Origin: JACXVD01 sp047975785 | Lineage (GTDB): Bacteria; Pseudomonadota; Alphaproteobacteria; Sphingomonadales; Sphingomonadaceae | Direction of reading: 5' to 3' | Length of the DNA stretch: 30,606 bases | Assembly: GCA_047975785.1 (NCBI GenBank) | Contig: JBKEEC010000016.1 | Span: 1 to 30,606, forward strand | Shown: piece after piece, positions 1 through 7,913 of the stretch | Numbering within the stretch: the stretch's first letter is position 1 | Layout of the letters: each line of letters begins with the position of its first letter | The notes under the pieces: model-generated | Told to the model about the DNA's origin: nothing | Database searches by the model: none | Seen by the model: the letters and a program-made list of their open reading frames with translations, nothing else | Translations under genes and position numbers: made by a program

Positions 1-623
1 GCAGTTTTGATCTGACCTATCTTGCGACCCTGCCCAATATGGTGGTGATGGCGCCGTCCGATGAGGCGGAACTTGTCCACATGACCTATACTGCGGCAGA
101 ATATGATGACGGACCAATCGCCTTTCGTTATCCGCGCGGTGCAGGAACAGGTGTGGCCTTGCCGGAAACACCGCAGAAGCTGCAGATTGGCAAGGGTCGG
201 ATTATTAGCCATGGCAGCAAGGTCGCTCTCCTGTCTCTTGGAACGCGGCTGGAAGAAGCGAAAAAGGCGGCTGAAATTCTGGAAGCCAAAGGGCTTTCCA
301 CCACAATTGCCGATTTGCGCTTTGCCAAGCCTCTGGATGCTGAACTGATCGACCGGCTGATGCGAACACATGAGGTTGTCGTGACCATTGAGGAAGGCTC
401 GATTGGCGGGCTCGGCGCACATGTGCTCACTTTTGCCAGTGACAATGGCCTGACAGATGCGGGATTGAAAATCCGCACCATGCGATTGCCGGATCAGTTT
501 CAGGATCATGATACGCCTGAACGCCAATATGACGAAGCGGGGCTGAATGCACCGGATATTGTTGATACAGTTCTCAGGACATTGCGCCACAACAGCGCAG
601 GGATTGAAGAGGCGCGCGCATGA
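1..623 (+). CDS. dxs: 1-deoxy-D-xylulose-5-phosphate synthase, 3' part
   Basis: This is the C-terminal part, about 206 residues, of DXS. The enzyme is a thiamine-diphosphate protein that condenses pyruvate and glyceraldehyde 3-phosphate in the first step of the MEP isoprenoid pathway. The frame is open from base 3, before the first ATG at 39, so the gene begins outside the window; DXS is usually about 640 residues, so roughly two thirds is missing. Visible family signatures are FDLTYLATLPNMVVMAPSDE, the FRYPRG stretch and the transketolase C-terminal segment with EEGSIGGLGAHV. The stop at 621-623 overlaps an ATG at 620. The family assignment is firm; upstream neighbours cannot be seen. Confidence 0.95.
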   Translation, partial: SFDLTYLATLPNMVVMAPSDEAELVHMTYTAAEYDDGPIAFRYPRGAGTGVALPETPQKLQIGKGRIISHGSKVALLSLGTRLEEAKKAAEILEAKGLSTTIADLRFAKPLDAELIDRLMRTHEVVVTIEEGSIGGLGAHVLTFASDNGLTDAGLKIRTMRLPDQFQDHDTPERQYDEAGLNAPDIVDTVLRTLRHNSAGIEEARA

Positions 624-703
624 TCCTACATCACATGCTCTGGTATCTGAGGCGCGATGACTTGCAAAGCGGCAAGTATTTTGCCACCGCTTGAGCCAGA
701 TTG

Positions 704-1378
704 ATGGTCCCGCCATTTAATGGGACGCAAAACAAGGTCAGATTGTTGAATAATCCCAATCAGCTTGCCCGCCCTCGTCCTGTCAGCATTAGTGAACGAA
801 TGAGTCGCATGTTCGGCCAGTGGGGCGTTTTCTTTGAAGGCTTCGTGCAGCATCCGCGCATGGTAGGTTCGATTATTCCCAGCTCAGGACGAACAATCCG
901 CAAAGTTCTGGAACCTGTGAAATGGGATGAATGCAACCTGTTCGTGGAATATGGGCCGGGTGTCGGCACATTCTGCTATCCCGTTCTCGAACATTTGCGC
1001 GGCGATGCAACGCTTCTGGTGATTGATACCAACCCGCTTTATATCGACTATCTGCGCAGAAACATCCGCGACAGTCGCTTTATTGCCGTGCTTGGCTCTG
1101 CTGAAAACGTTGAGGAAATTATCCGTGAACATGGGTTTGACCATGCGGATTACGTTCTGTCCGGTTTACCGTTCTCTACCCTGCCTGATGGTGTGGGAGA
1201 CAGGATTGCGGCGGCAACCCATCGGGTGATCCGCCCCGACGGCGCTTTTATGGTTTACCAGTTTACCGCAGCGTGCCGGGATTTCATGGCTCCGTATTTC
1301 AAGCGGATCGATGCCGGTTTTGAATTATGGAATATCCTTCCCTGCAAGATATTCTGGGGCTGGAAAGAAAAAGCCTGA
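704..1378 (+). CDS. PmtA-like class I SAM-dependent methyltransferase
   Basis: A Rossmann-fold methyltransferase of about 220 residues. The SAM-binding motif I is VEYGPGVGTF, followed by an acidic strand end in VIDTNP. The segment HPRMVGSIIPSSGRTIRKVL and the motif IV region YVLSGLPFSTLP resemble the phospholipid N-methyltransferase group (COG3963, PmtA-like), which methylates phosphatidylethanolamine toward phosphatidylcholine. The rRNA adenine dimethylase family is related, but its NPPY-type motif is replaced here by SGLPF. The true substrate is an inference. The start is uncertain: ATG 704 has no clear ribosome binding site, TTG 743 or 746 lies just after AAGG, and ATG 800 would still keep the fold. 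The gene lies 80 bp after dxs and could be co-transcribed with it. Confidence 0.8.
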   Translation: MVPPFNGTQNKVRLLNNPNQLARPRPVSISERMSRMFGQWGVFFEGFVQHPRMVGSIIPSSGRTIRKVLEPVKWDECNLFVEYGPGVGTFCYPVLEHLRGDATLLVIDTNPLYIDYLRRNIRDSRFIAVLGSAENVEEIIREHGFDHADYVLSGLPFSTLPDGVGDRIAAATHRVIRPDGAFMVYQFTAACRDFMAPYFKRIDAGFELWNILPCKIFWGWKEKA

Positions 1379-1397
1379 TTCCGGTAAAATTTTCCGT

Positions 1398-1452
1398 CGT
1401 CTGAATAACCGGAACGGACGCAGGAGCGCGGCCGGCTCAGGTTATTCAGACG
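1398..1452. terminator. 13-bp perfect inverted repeat between convergent genes
   Basis: The arms CGTCTGAATAACC (1398-1410) and GGTTATTCAGACG (1440-1452) match perfectly and enclose a 29-base GC-rich loop. The element lies between the stops of the convergent methyltransferase and membrane protein genes, so a bidirectional terminator is the simplest reading. There is no T tract on either side, so a protein-binding site or dispersed repeat is possible. Confidence 0.45.
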
Positions 1453-1462
1453 CGATATTATT

Positions 1463-2284
1463 TCAGCTGAATTGTTCAGCCACAGAAGCCGTCTCTCCGG
1501 CAAGCTGGCGGTGCACAGCCGCCCAGACTCCCAGCATCAGGACAATCCAGACTGCATTAAGTATGCCGGAGACGATACCATTGGCGATGAGCGCAATTTC
1601 CGCACCCATCAATGCCAAAAACAACCCGCTCACCATGCTCAGCACCATGGATATTACCAGAAACACAATCATGAGCAGGGCATAAAAACCAAGCAGGCGC
1701 AAACTGTTGCCTTTTGTCAGTTCCCAGGAACGACGCAGGACTGCAATGGGGTTGAGGTTTTTTTCTATCGCGATAATCGGGGCGGCCAGAGAGAATTTGA
1801 TAGCAAGATACATAAGGGCTACCAGCGTCGCCATTCCCAGAAGCACGCCGAGCGCGATGGACCTGGTAATAATGCCGATAAAAACAGGCACTGACAGTAT
1901 CAGCCCCATTCCCAGACCCAGCAATATCTGGGTAGCAAAAAAAGGAAGAAAGGCGATCAGGCCAAATTTCAGTGCTTCGCCAACAGTCGGGCGCTTGTCA
2001 TCCCGTAGCAAGGCCAGCGCGCCCAGCATACCAATATATTGTGCCACAGAAACCAGCAGGAACACCCACCAGTTGCTAAGGTAAAATTCCTGTAGCATGG
2101 CAATGACCTGATCGGGATCGGCGCCGGGCTGCGAGGCCATTTCCATCATCGGATTGGGAACCAGCAACATGAAAGCGAGGTAGGGGAGGAAGAAAAATAC
2201 TCCCGCGACAATGCTGATGACATCACGATTGGCAGAAATAATGGCAACGGCATCATCCCACGCCCTGCTCATATTCAATGTCAT
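1463..2284 (-). CDS. Polytopic membrane protein, GlpQ-membrane-domain-like
   Basis: A 273-residue hydrophobic inner-membrane protein with about six predicted transmembrane segments, for example SIVAGVFFFLPYLAFMLLV, ILLGLGMGLILSVPVFIGI and LGFYALLMIVFLVISMVLSM. The cytoplasmic-looking motif IAIEKNLNPIAVLRRSWELT before a membrane helix is typical of the YciC/UPF0259 and glycerophosphodiesterase membrane-domain families, which are poorly characterised. No catalytic motif is visible and I do not assign a function. ATG 2284 is preferred over TTG 2290 because AAGGAA lies about 8 bases before it. It is divergent from lipB with only 36 bp between starts, so the two promoters must overlap or lie inside coding sequence. 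Confidence 0.7.
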   Translation of the reverse strand: MTLNMSRAWDDAVAIISANRDVISIVAGVFFFLPYLAFMLLVPNPMMEMASQPGADPDQVIAMLQEFYLSNWWVFLLVSVAQYIGMLGALALLRDDKRPTVGEALKFGLIAFLPFFATQILLGLGMGLILSVPVFIGIITRSIALGVLLGMATLVALMYLAIKFSLAAPIIAIEKNLNPIAVLRRSWELTKGNSLRLLGFYALLMIVFLVISMVLSMVSGLFLALMGAEIALIANGIVSGILNAVWIVLMLGVWAAVHRQLAGETASVAEQFS

Positions 2285-2320
2285 TGCCAAAATTCCTTTT
2301 CCAGAAGATTTGCCCCTGAT

Positions 2321-3025
2321 ATGCCGGAATTATGTCTCCACGCAAATGGGGTGGTCGGAAGTTTGCCCGAAGAAGTTGAAATTTTATGTGAAACGTCACT
2401 TTTGCCTTACCGGCAGACACTGGCGATTATGGAGGAGCGTAACCGGGCGATCTCTGCCGGCTCTGCCAGAGAACTGATCTGGCTGCTGGAGCACCCCCCT
2501 GTTTATACAGCGGGCACCAGTGCCGGAGAGAGTGAGCTTTTGAATCCACAATTTGATGTGGTCGAGGCAGGACGCGGCGGACGCTATACCTATCATGGTC
2601 CGGGGCAGCGCATTGGCTATATTTTGCTGGATCTGGGAAAACGTGGCCGGGATGTGCGGCGCTTTGTTCATGCGCTGGAAGGCTGGGTGATAGACACTCT
2701 GGGCGATTTTGACGTGGAAAGCTGGCGTGCGGAAGGTCGGGTCGGGATATGGACACGGGATATTGATGGCAGGGAAGCCAAGATTGGCGCGATTGGTGTG
2801 CGGGTGCGGCGCTGGGTGACGATGCACGGTTTTTCTGTCAATATTGCGCCGGATCTTGATCATTTTTCGGGCATAGTGCCCTGTGGTATTTCCGAATATG
2901 GTGTAACCAGCCTTGCGCGGCTGGGCGTTGATCTGACACCAATGGAGTGGGACAAGGCACTGCTCTCCCACATGCCGGATTTCCTTTCCGGCCTGATGGA
3001 CTGTTCTGTGAAGGAAGATTTGTGA
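2321..3025 (+). CDS. lipB: Lipoyl(octanoyl) transferase LipB
   Basis: LipB moves octanoyl groups from octanoyl-ACP onto lipoyl domains of 2-oxo acid dehydrogenases and the glycine cleavage system, in the cytoplasm. The 234-residue product has the family hallmarks: EHPPVYTAGTSA near residue 57, RGGRYTYHGPGQ at 85-96, the conserved lysine in KIGAIGVRVRRW at 154, and the catalytic cysteine in GIVPCGISEYGVTSL at 188. Length fits the family. The ribosome binding site before ATG 2321 is weak (AGAAG, about 13 bases away). Its stop overlaps the GTG start of the following lipoprotein gene, which indicates translational coupling. LipA is not in the window. Confidence 0.95.
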   Translation: MPELCLHANGVVGSLPEEVEILCETSLLPYRQTLAIMEERNRAISAGSARELIWLLEHPPVYTAGTSAGESELLNPQFDVVEAGRGGRYTYHGPGQRIGYILLDLGKRGRDVRRFVHALEGWVIDTLGDFDVESWRAEGRVGIWTRDIDGREAKIGAIGVRVRRWVTMHGFSVNIAPDLDHFSGIVPCGISEYGVTSLARLGVDLTPMEWDKALLSHMPDFLSGLMDCSVKEDL

Positions 3026-3378
3026 TTTCCAGACTATTTCCCTTCTGTGGCCTGATGTTTCTGGCCGCATGTAACAATACCGGAAATGATGCCGAAAATA
3101 AAACGGCAGATGGCAGCAGCGCGCAAGGAGAAGTGCTGGGCGGGACCATCAGTGATTCCATGCTCCCGCTGGATCAGTTAAAATCCCAGTCGCCGCCCGC
3201 AAAGATCGAGAGTTTGCCTGAAAGTGAGGGTGGCACTCCCCGGCCGCGGGCATCTGCAACAGCGGAAAACGGGGCGGGAAGCGCATCGCAGGATGACAAT
3301 ACAGCCAATGATGGCGAGGGCGCAGATGAGGCAGAACCCGCAACGGCAGAAGAGCGTGGCAATAATTCGGCAGAGTAA
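3022..3378 (+). CDS. Small acidic lipoprotein
   Basis: A 118-residue protein beginning at GTG 3022, with AGGAAG a few bases upstream and a GTGA overlap with the lipB stop. The first residues, MISRLFPFCGLMFLAAC, form a short lipoprotein signal peptide with lipobox LAAC, so cysteine 17 would be lipidated. The mature part is low-complexity and rich in Asp, Glu, Asn, Ala and Ser, for example NTANDGEGADEAEPATAEE, and is probably disordered. I recognise no domain. Coupling to lipB may be only transcriptional convenience. An upstream in-frame ATG at 2947 would lie inside lipB and lacks a signal peptide, so I rejected it. Confidence 0.65.
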   Translation: MISRLFPFCGLMFLAACNNTGNDAENKTADGSSAQGEVLGGTISDSMLPLDQLKSQSPPAKIESLPESEGGTPRPRASATAENGAGSASQDDNTANDGEGADEAEPATAEERGNNSAE

Positions 3379-3397
3379 GCCCGCCTGACGGGAGGAA

Positions 3398-4300
3398 TTA
3401 CCTTTCCAATGGTCGGGCATCACCTGTTATCAGCATACGTGCGACCGACAGATCATCTTTGGTTATCAACTGTCCATCCAGCATTACGGCGACGGCATCA
3501 GGTGTCTGGGCAAACAGGGCTATAATCGCCTCTGCACGCATGACCTCCTTTGGCCCCGCATCAAAGATGGTATTGATGGGTTCAATCTGGCGGGGGTGGA
3601 AGGCCATCATCCCGGTAAATCCGTCTGCACGGGAGGCACGTGCCGATAATATCAGCTGGTCAATATCGTTTGCAGGCTGACTGGGCATGTCAATCGCCAT
3701 GACACCGGCAGCGCGTGCTGTAAGCAACATATGCGCACGGACATAGCGCATGGTATCTGTCCACTGCCCGTCCATCCCGCAGCTTCTTGTCGCGCCCAGA
3801 CTGCGAACAAGGCTGGATGGACTCCAGCAAAGCCCGGCTATGCGGCTATGCGGCTTTTCGACAAGGTGGGAAATTGTCAGCGCGCTTTTGGGGCTGTCGC
3901 CAATTTGCGCGATCAGGCGGACAGATTCGTGTTCCAGTTGGTGAACCTGCTCAAGCTCGTATAATTCTGCTGCAAGTGTCTGAAGTTCATTTGGCCCCTG
4001 TGTATGTGACAGGATAATTCCGTGAGGCCCGCCGGGCATGATGGCCACCAGATCATCTCGCCAATAAGGCGTATTCAGGCCGCTGATCCGAACCCATCGG
4101 GAAGGAGAGGGAAATTCTCCTTCAAGACTGGCACTGCGGTAGCCAGCAAGCCATTGCCGCGCATTCTGGCGGGCTTCGTCCTTGTCCTGTGGTGCGACGC
4201 TATCACCCAGATCAAGAATGACCGCATCCGCATGAAGGGAGGCCAGGCTGGCGAGCTTTTTCTGATGATTGGCCGGGACGCTTAGCCACGAGCGATACAT
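3398..4300 (-). CDS. CitE-like (HpcH/HpaI aldolase family) protein, degenerate active site
   Basis: A 300-residue TIM-barrel protein related to the citrate lyase beta subunit and (S)-malyl-CoA lyase family. Family features present are MYRSWLSVPANHQKK at the start, ADAVILDLGDSVAPQDKDEAR (residues 24-44), RISGLNTPYW (71-80), and GFTGMMAFHPRQIEPIN near 227-243. The usual magnesium ligands appear absent: the expected IET motif is LIAQIGDSPKSA (129-140) and the expected G-x-EDL motif is CWSPSSL (158-164). It may therefore be inactive or use different chemistry. Start ATG 4300 is chosen because AGGAAG lies about 9 bases before it and the family N-terminus begins there; the frame is open further upstream. 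It lies downstream of argG on the same strand, 155 bp away. Confidence 0.8.
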   Translation of the reverse strand: MYRSWLSVPANHQKKLASLASLHADAVILDLGDSVAPQDKDEARQNARQWLAGYRSASLEGEFPSPSRWVRISGLNTPYWRDDLVAIMPGGPHGIILSHTQGPNELQTLAAELYELEQVHQLEHESVRLIAQIGDSPKSALTISHLVEKPHSRIAGLCWSPSSLVRSLGATRSCGMDGQWTDTMRYVRAHMLLTARAAGVMAIDMPSQPANDIDQLILSARASRADGFTGMMAFHPRQIEPINTIFDAGPKEVMRAEAIIALFAQTPDAVAVMLDGQLITKDDLSVARMLITGDARPLER

Positions 4301-4422
4301 AGATTTGGCTTCCTGACATTCACAAGTGATGAACTGACAGCCAGCCTTAACTGTTCTGGCTACCATCACCCGGTTGATTCGAAAAACCGGTTATAGCAAA
4401 ATAGTTACCACCCGCATCGCTA

Positions 4423-4442
4423 TTAACGGGTCACACCGTTAA
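4423..4442 (-). terminator. Weak hairpin after argG
   Basis: TTAACGG and CCGTTAA form a perfect 7-bp stem with a 6-base loop, 14 bp after the argG stop. There is no following T run, so it is only a candidate terminator or mRNA 3' end structure in the gap before the CitE-like gene. Confidence 0.3.
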
Positions 4443-4455
4443 GCCGGATTGCGTA

Positions 4456-5673
4456 TCAGCCGCTATTACGTCTGGCGAGGAGTTTCAGACGGAGGGCGTT
4501 CAGCTTGATGAATCCTTCCGCATCCTTCTGGTCATAGGCGCCTGCATCATCTTCAAATGTGACGTGACGCTCGGAATAAAGGGAGTGAGGCGACTTGCGC
4601 CCGACAAGAATAGCATTGCCCTTGTAAAGCTTGAGCCGAACGGTGCCTGTGACTTTTTGCTGGCTGAGGTCAATGGCAGCTTGCAGCATTTCGCGTTCAG
4701 GAGAGAACCAGAAGCCGTTATAGATCAGCTCGGCATAGCGTGGCATAAGCTCATCCTTGAGATGAGCGGCCCCGCGATCAAGCGTGATCTGCTCTATTCC
4801 GCGATGGGCAATGGCATAGATCGTACCGCCCGGTGTTTCATACATGCCCCGGCTTTTCATTCCGACGAAGCGGTTTTCCACCAGATCAAGACGGCCAATG
4901 CCGTGTTTGCGGCCCAATTCGTTAAGATCCGTAAGCAGGCTGGCCGGACTCATGGCTTCACCATTGAGAGCAACCGCATCACCCTGTTCAAATTCAAGAG
5001 TGACATATTCCGGCGTGTCGGGCGCATCTTCGGGGTTTACCGTGCGCGAATAGACATAATCGGGCGTTTCTTCCCACGGATCTTCCAGCACCTTTCCTTC
5101 GCTGGATGTATGCAGAAGATTGGCGTCGGTCGAAAACGGGCTTTCTCCGCGCTTGTCTTTCGGCACCTGAATCTGGTGAGATTCGGCCCAGGCAATCAGG
5201 GCGGTGCGGCTGGCAAGATCCCATTCGCGCCACGGTGCAATCACCTTGATATCCGGGTCAAGCGCGTAGGCGCTCAGTTCAAAGCGGACCTGATCATTGC
5301 CCTTGCCGGTTGCGCCATGCGAAATGGCATCTGCGCCGGTTTCATGCGCGATTTCTACCAGACGCTTTGAAATGAGGGGCCGCGCGATGGAAGTTCCGAG
5401 AAGATAATCCCCTTCATAGCGGGCATTGGCGCGCATCATCGGGAATACGTAATCGCGTACAAATTCCTCGCGCAGGTCCTCGATGAAAATATGCCTGTCC
5501 GGAATCCCCATGGCACGCGCCTTTTCGCGCGCCGGTTCGATTTCTTCGCCCTGTCCAAGATCAGCGGTAAAAGTGACCACTTCATATCCGCGTTCCACTT
5601 CCAGCCATTTGGCAATGACAGAAGTGTCGAGGCCGCCTGAATAGGCAAGGACAACGCGTTTGATATCGGACAT
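4456..5673 (-). CDS. argG: Argininosuccinate synthase
   Basis: ArgG joins citrulline and aspartate with ATP to make argininosuccinate, the penultimate step of arginine synthesis. The 405-residue product shows the N-type ATP pyrophosphatase P-loop AYSGGLDTS at residues 10-18, TADLGQG, GTSIARPLISKRLVEIA, and the substrate-binding stretch SHGATGKGNDQVRFE. Length is typical. ATG 5673 is preferred to GTG 5685 because GGGGTGA lies about 8 bases upstream and other family members start at this point. gph lies 59 bp upstream on the same strand, so the two may share a transcript. argH is not nearby. Confidence 0.96.
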   Translation of the reverse strand: MSDIKRVVLAYSGGLDTSVIAKWLEVERGYEVVTFTADLGQGEEIEPAREKARAMGIPDRHIFIEDLREEFVRDYVFPMMRANARYEGDYLLGTSIARPLISKRLVEIAHETGADAISHGATGKGNDQVRFELSAYALDPDIKVIAPWREWDLASRTALIAWAESHQIQVPKDKRGESPFSTDANLLHTSSEGKVLEDPWEETPDYVYSRTVNPEDAPDTPEYVTLEFEQGDAVALNGEAMSPASLLTDLNELGRKHGIGRLDLVENRFVGMKSRGMYETPGGTIYAIAHRGIEQITLDRGAAHLKDELMPRYAELIYNGFWFSPEREMLQAAIDLSQQKVTGTVRLKLYKGNAILVGRKSPHSLYSERHVTFEDDAGAYDQKDAEGFIKLNALRLKLLARRNSG

Positions 5674-5732
5674 TCTGGCTTTCACCCCTTTCTTGCACGG
5701 ATTCGCTACGGGCGGGTATCAGTGCGGACGGG

Positions 5733-6419
5733 TCAGTGCAATTGTTTCCGTTGTGACTGTTCCAGCGCCGGAACAAGCTGATCATAGGAATCAATAATCC
5801 GATCCGCGCCGAGCGCCCCTGCTTCAAGATCATTAAATCCGAAGCTGACAGCGATGACTGGCACATTGGCGGCGCGGGCGGCACCAATGTCGAAGCTGGT
5901 ATCACCAACATAGGCAAACTGCTCTGCCTTACACAAACGCATGGCTTCAAACAGCAGATCAGGAGCAGGTTTTGCCTTGCCGGGGCCGAGGCTGTCCCCT
6001 CCCAGAATAGCCGTAAAGCGACTGCTCATTTCAAGCTGGTCAAGCAGGGATCGCGCCAGCCCTTCCATCTTGTTGGTAATAATGGCCAGCTTTACCCCGC
6101 GTTCTGCCAGCGCATCCAGAGCATCGAGGCATCCCGGATAGGGCCGCGAGTAGACAGCGATATTGTTGCGGTAATAGGTCAGCAATTCATCATAGAGGGC
6201 GTCAAAACTATCCTGAGCGATGCCTCCCTGTTCCTGAAAGGCACGCCATAACATGCGTTTTGCCCCGCCTCCGATCAGGCGGCTCATGCCTTCAACCGGC
6301 ATTTCGGGGTAGCCAGCCAGACGCAATGCGTGATTGACAGCTTCAGCGAGGTCGCGACTGGTATCCAGCAAGGTGCCGTCAAGGTCAAAACCGACACAAT
6401 CAAAAGAGAGTTTGCCCAT
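5733..6419 (-). CDS. gph: Phosphoglycolate phosphatase-type HAD hydrolase
   Basis: A 228-residue haloacid dehalogenase phosphatase. Motif I is GFDLDGTLLDTSRDL with nucleophile Asp12 and acid Asp14; motif II is AIITNK; the motif III lysine is in GPGKAKPAPDLLFEA; motif IV is YVGDTSFDIGAARAA. The alpha-helical cap between motifs I and II fits subfamily IA. Gph removes 2-phosphoglycolate formed by DNA repair or oxygenase side reactions. Related HAD phosphatases share these motifs, so the exact substrate is inferred. AAGAAG just upstream of ATG 6419 is a good ribosome binding site. The gene diverges from glmU with 63 bp between starts. Confidence 0.88.
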   Translation of the reverse strand: MGKLSFDCVGFDLDGTLLDTSRDLAEAVNHALRLAGYPEMPVEGMSRLIGGGAKRMLWRAFQEQGGIAQDSFDALYDELLTYYRNNIAVYSRPYPGCLDALDALAERGVKLAIITNKMEGLARSLLDQLEMSSRFTAILGGDSLGPGKAKPAPDLLFEAMRLCKAEQFAYVGDTSFDIGAARAANVPVIAVSFGFNDLEAGALGADRIIDSYDQLVPALEQSQRKQLH

Positions 6420-6482
6420 ATTCTTCTTGCTGTGCGCGAAGTTTCTTCAATCGGCAAGAATTTGGTGGCATGGAGCGCAACC

Positions 6483-7838
6483 ATGAAAGACATTGCTGTT
6501 ATTATTCTCGCCGCGGGCAAAGGCACCCGCATGAAAAGTGACCTGCACAAGGTTCTGCACCCGATCGCTGGTCGTCCGATGATTGAACATTTACTGGCAT
6601 CGGTTTCGCATCTGGAGCCTGCCCGTCAGGTTGTTGTTGTCGGCGCAGGGCGCGACCAGCTTGAATCGGCGCTGGGTGATCGTGCGGATCTGGTGGTTCA
6701 GGAACCGCAACTGGGCACGGCCCATGCTGTTTTGCAAGCACGTCAGTCTCTGGATGGCTTTTCTGGCGATGTGCTCATTATGTATGGCGATGTGCCTTTT
6801 GTGCGTTCACAGACCATGCAGATGATGCTTGATCGCTTGCACGAAGCGGACACTCCGGCCAGTGTGGTGCTGGGTTTTGAACCGGAAGATGCTCTCGCCT
6901 ATGGCCGGGTGATTGCCGATGAGAGTGGGCGGATTGCAAAAATGGTGGAGTATAAGGACGCCACCGGGGAAGAACGCGCCTGCCCATTATGTAATTCCGG
7001 CCTGATGGCGGCTGAAGCCGATACCCTGTTTGCCCTGCTGGAGCGGGTGGGTAACGATAACGCCCAGGGTGAATATTACCTGCCCGATATCGTCAATATT
7101 GCCATTGCCGATGGCAAAAACTGCGCCGTTGTCTCCACGGATTATCCCGATGAGGTGGCAGGAATTAACAGCCGGTCAGAACTGGCTGATGCAGAAAGGA
7201 AGTGGCAGGAAAATCGCAGGGAGGAAGCCATGGAAGAGGGGGCGTCTCTTAAAGCTCCCGAAACCGTGTTTTTCAGCTGGGATACAAGGATTGGCCGGGA
7301 TGTGACGATTGAGCCTAATGTTGTTTTCGCCCCCGGTGTGAGTGTGGCTGACGGCGCCCGTATCCGGGCTTTCAGCCATCTTGAAGGTGCTTTGGTCGGG
7401 GAAGGGTGCGAGGTCGGACCTTATGCGCGCCTGCGTCCCGGTGCGGTGATGGAAAAGCACAGTAAGATTGGCAATTTTGTGGAAATGAAAAAAGCCATCC
7501 TTGGGGAAGGGGCCAAGGCCAATCACCTGACCTATCTTGGCGATGCGGATGTCGGGGCGGGAGCCAATATTGGCGCAGGCACCATCACCTGCAATTATGA
7601 TGGATATTTCAAACACAGGACCGAGATTGGCCCCCGTGCCTTTATTGGCAGCAACAGTGCCCTGATCGCGCCGGTAAAAATAGGTGCGGATGCTATTGTC
7701 GCTGCGGGCAGTGCGGTCAGCCGGGATGTGGCAGATGGGGAACTGCGCATGGTCCGGGCAGAGCAATTGGTCAAACCCGGCTGGGCAGACCGTTTTCATG
7801 ACATGATGAAAAAGAAGAAACGCAGCCAGAAATCCTGA
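6483..7838 (+). CDS. glmU: Bifunctional N-acetylglucosamine-1-phosphate uridyltransferase / glucosamine-1-phosphate acetyltransferase
   Basis: GlmU makes UDP-GlcNAc for peptidoglycan and lipopolysaccharide. The 451-residue protein starts with the nucleotidyltransferase signature IILAAGKGTRMKSD (residues 7-20), followed by QLGTAHAV, YGDVPF and CNSGLMA. The C-terminal half is a left-handed beta-helix of hexapeptide repeats, with the acetyltransferase stretch IGNFVEMKKA and catalytic histidine 348 in NHLTYLGD, then NIGAGTITCNYDG. A short lysine-rich tail ends the protein. ATG 6483 is chosen because GGAG lies 7 bases upstream and the family N-terminus begins here; the frame is open 51 codons further upstream, into gph. 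A strong terminator follows. Confidence 0.97.
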   Translation: MKDIAVIILAAGKGTRMKSDLHKVLHPIAGRPMIEHLLASVSHLEPARQVVVVGAGRDQLESALGDRADLVVQEPQLGTAHAVLQARQSLDGFSGDVLIMYGDVPFVRSQTMQMMLDRLHEADTPASVVLGFEPEDALAYGRVIADESGRIAKMVEYKDATGEERACPLCNSGLMAAEADTLFALLERVGNDNAQGEYYLPDIVNIAIADGKNCAVVSTDYPDEVAGINSRSELADAERKWQENRREEAMEEGASLKAPETVFFSWDTRIGRDVTIEPNVVFAPGVSVADGARIRAFSHLEGALVGEGCEVGPYARLRPGAVMEKHSKIGNFVEMKKAILGEGAKANHLTYLGDADVGAGANIGAGTITCNYDGYFKHRTEIGPRAFIGSNSALIAPVKIGADAIVAAGSAVSRDVADGELRMVRAEQLVKPGWADRFHDMMKKKKRSQKS

Positions 7839-7856
7839 TTCATTTGCTGGACAACA

Positions 7857-7888
7857 AAAAAGGCGCGCCACACCGGACGCGCCTTTTT
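7857..7888. terminator. Bidirectional intrinsic terminator between glmU and rplI
   Basis: The stem AAAAAGGCGCG / CGCGCCTTTTT has 11 perfect pairs and a 10-base loop (7868-7877). A runs and T runs flank the GC core, so it can act in both directions, as expected between convergent glmU and the ribosomal protein operon. Confidence 0.9.
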
Positions 7889-7913
7889 ATGTTATTTGCC
7901 GTTTTGTCGGGCT

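Noticed and set aside
626..853. 75-codon minus-strand open frame over the dxs-methyltransferase junction
   Set aside because: It overlaps the methyltransferase N-terminus, has no homology I recognise and no ribosome binding site.
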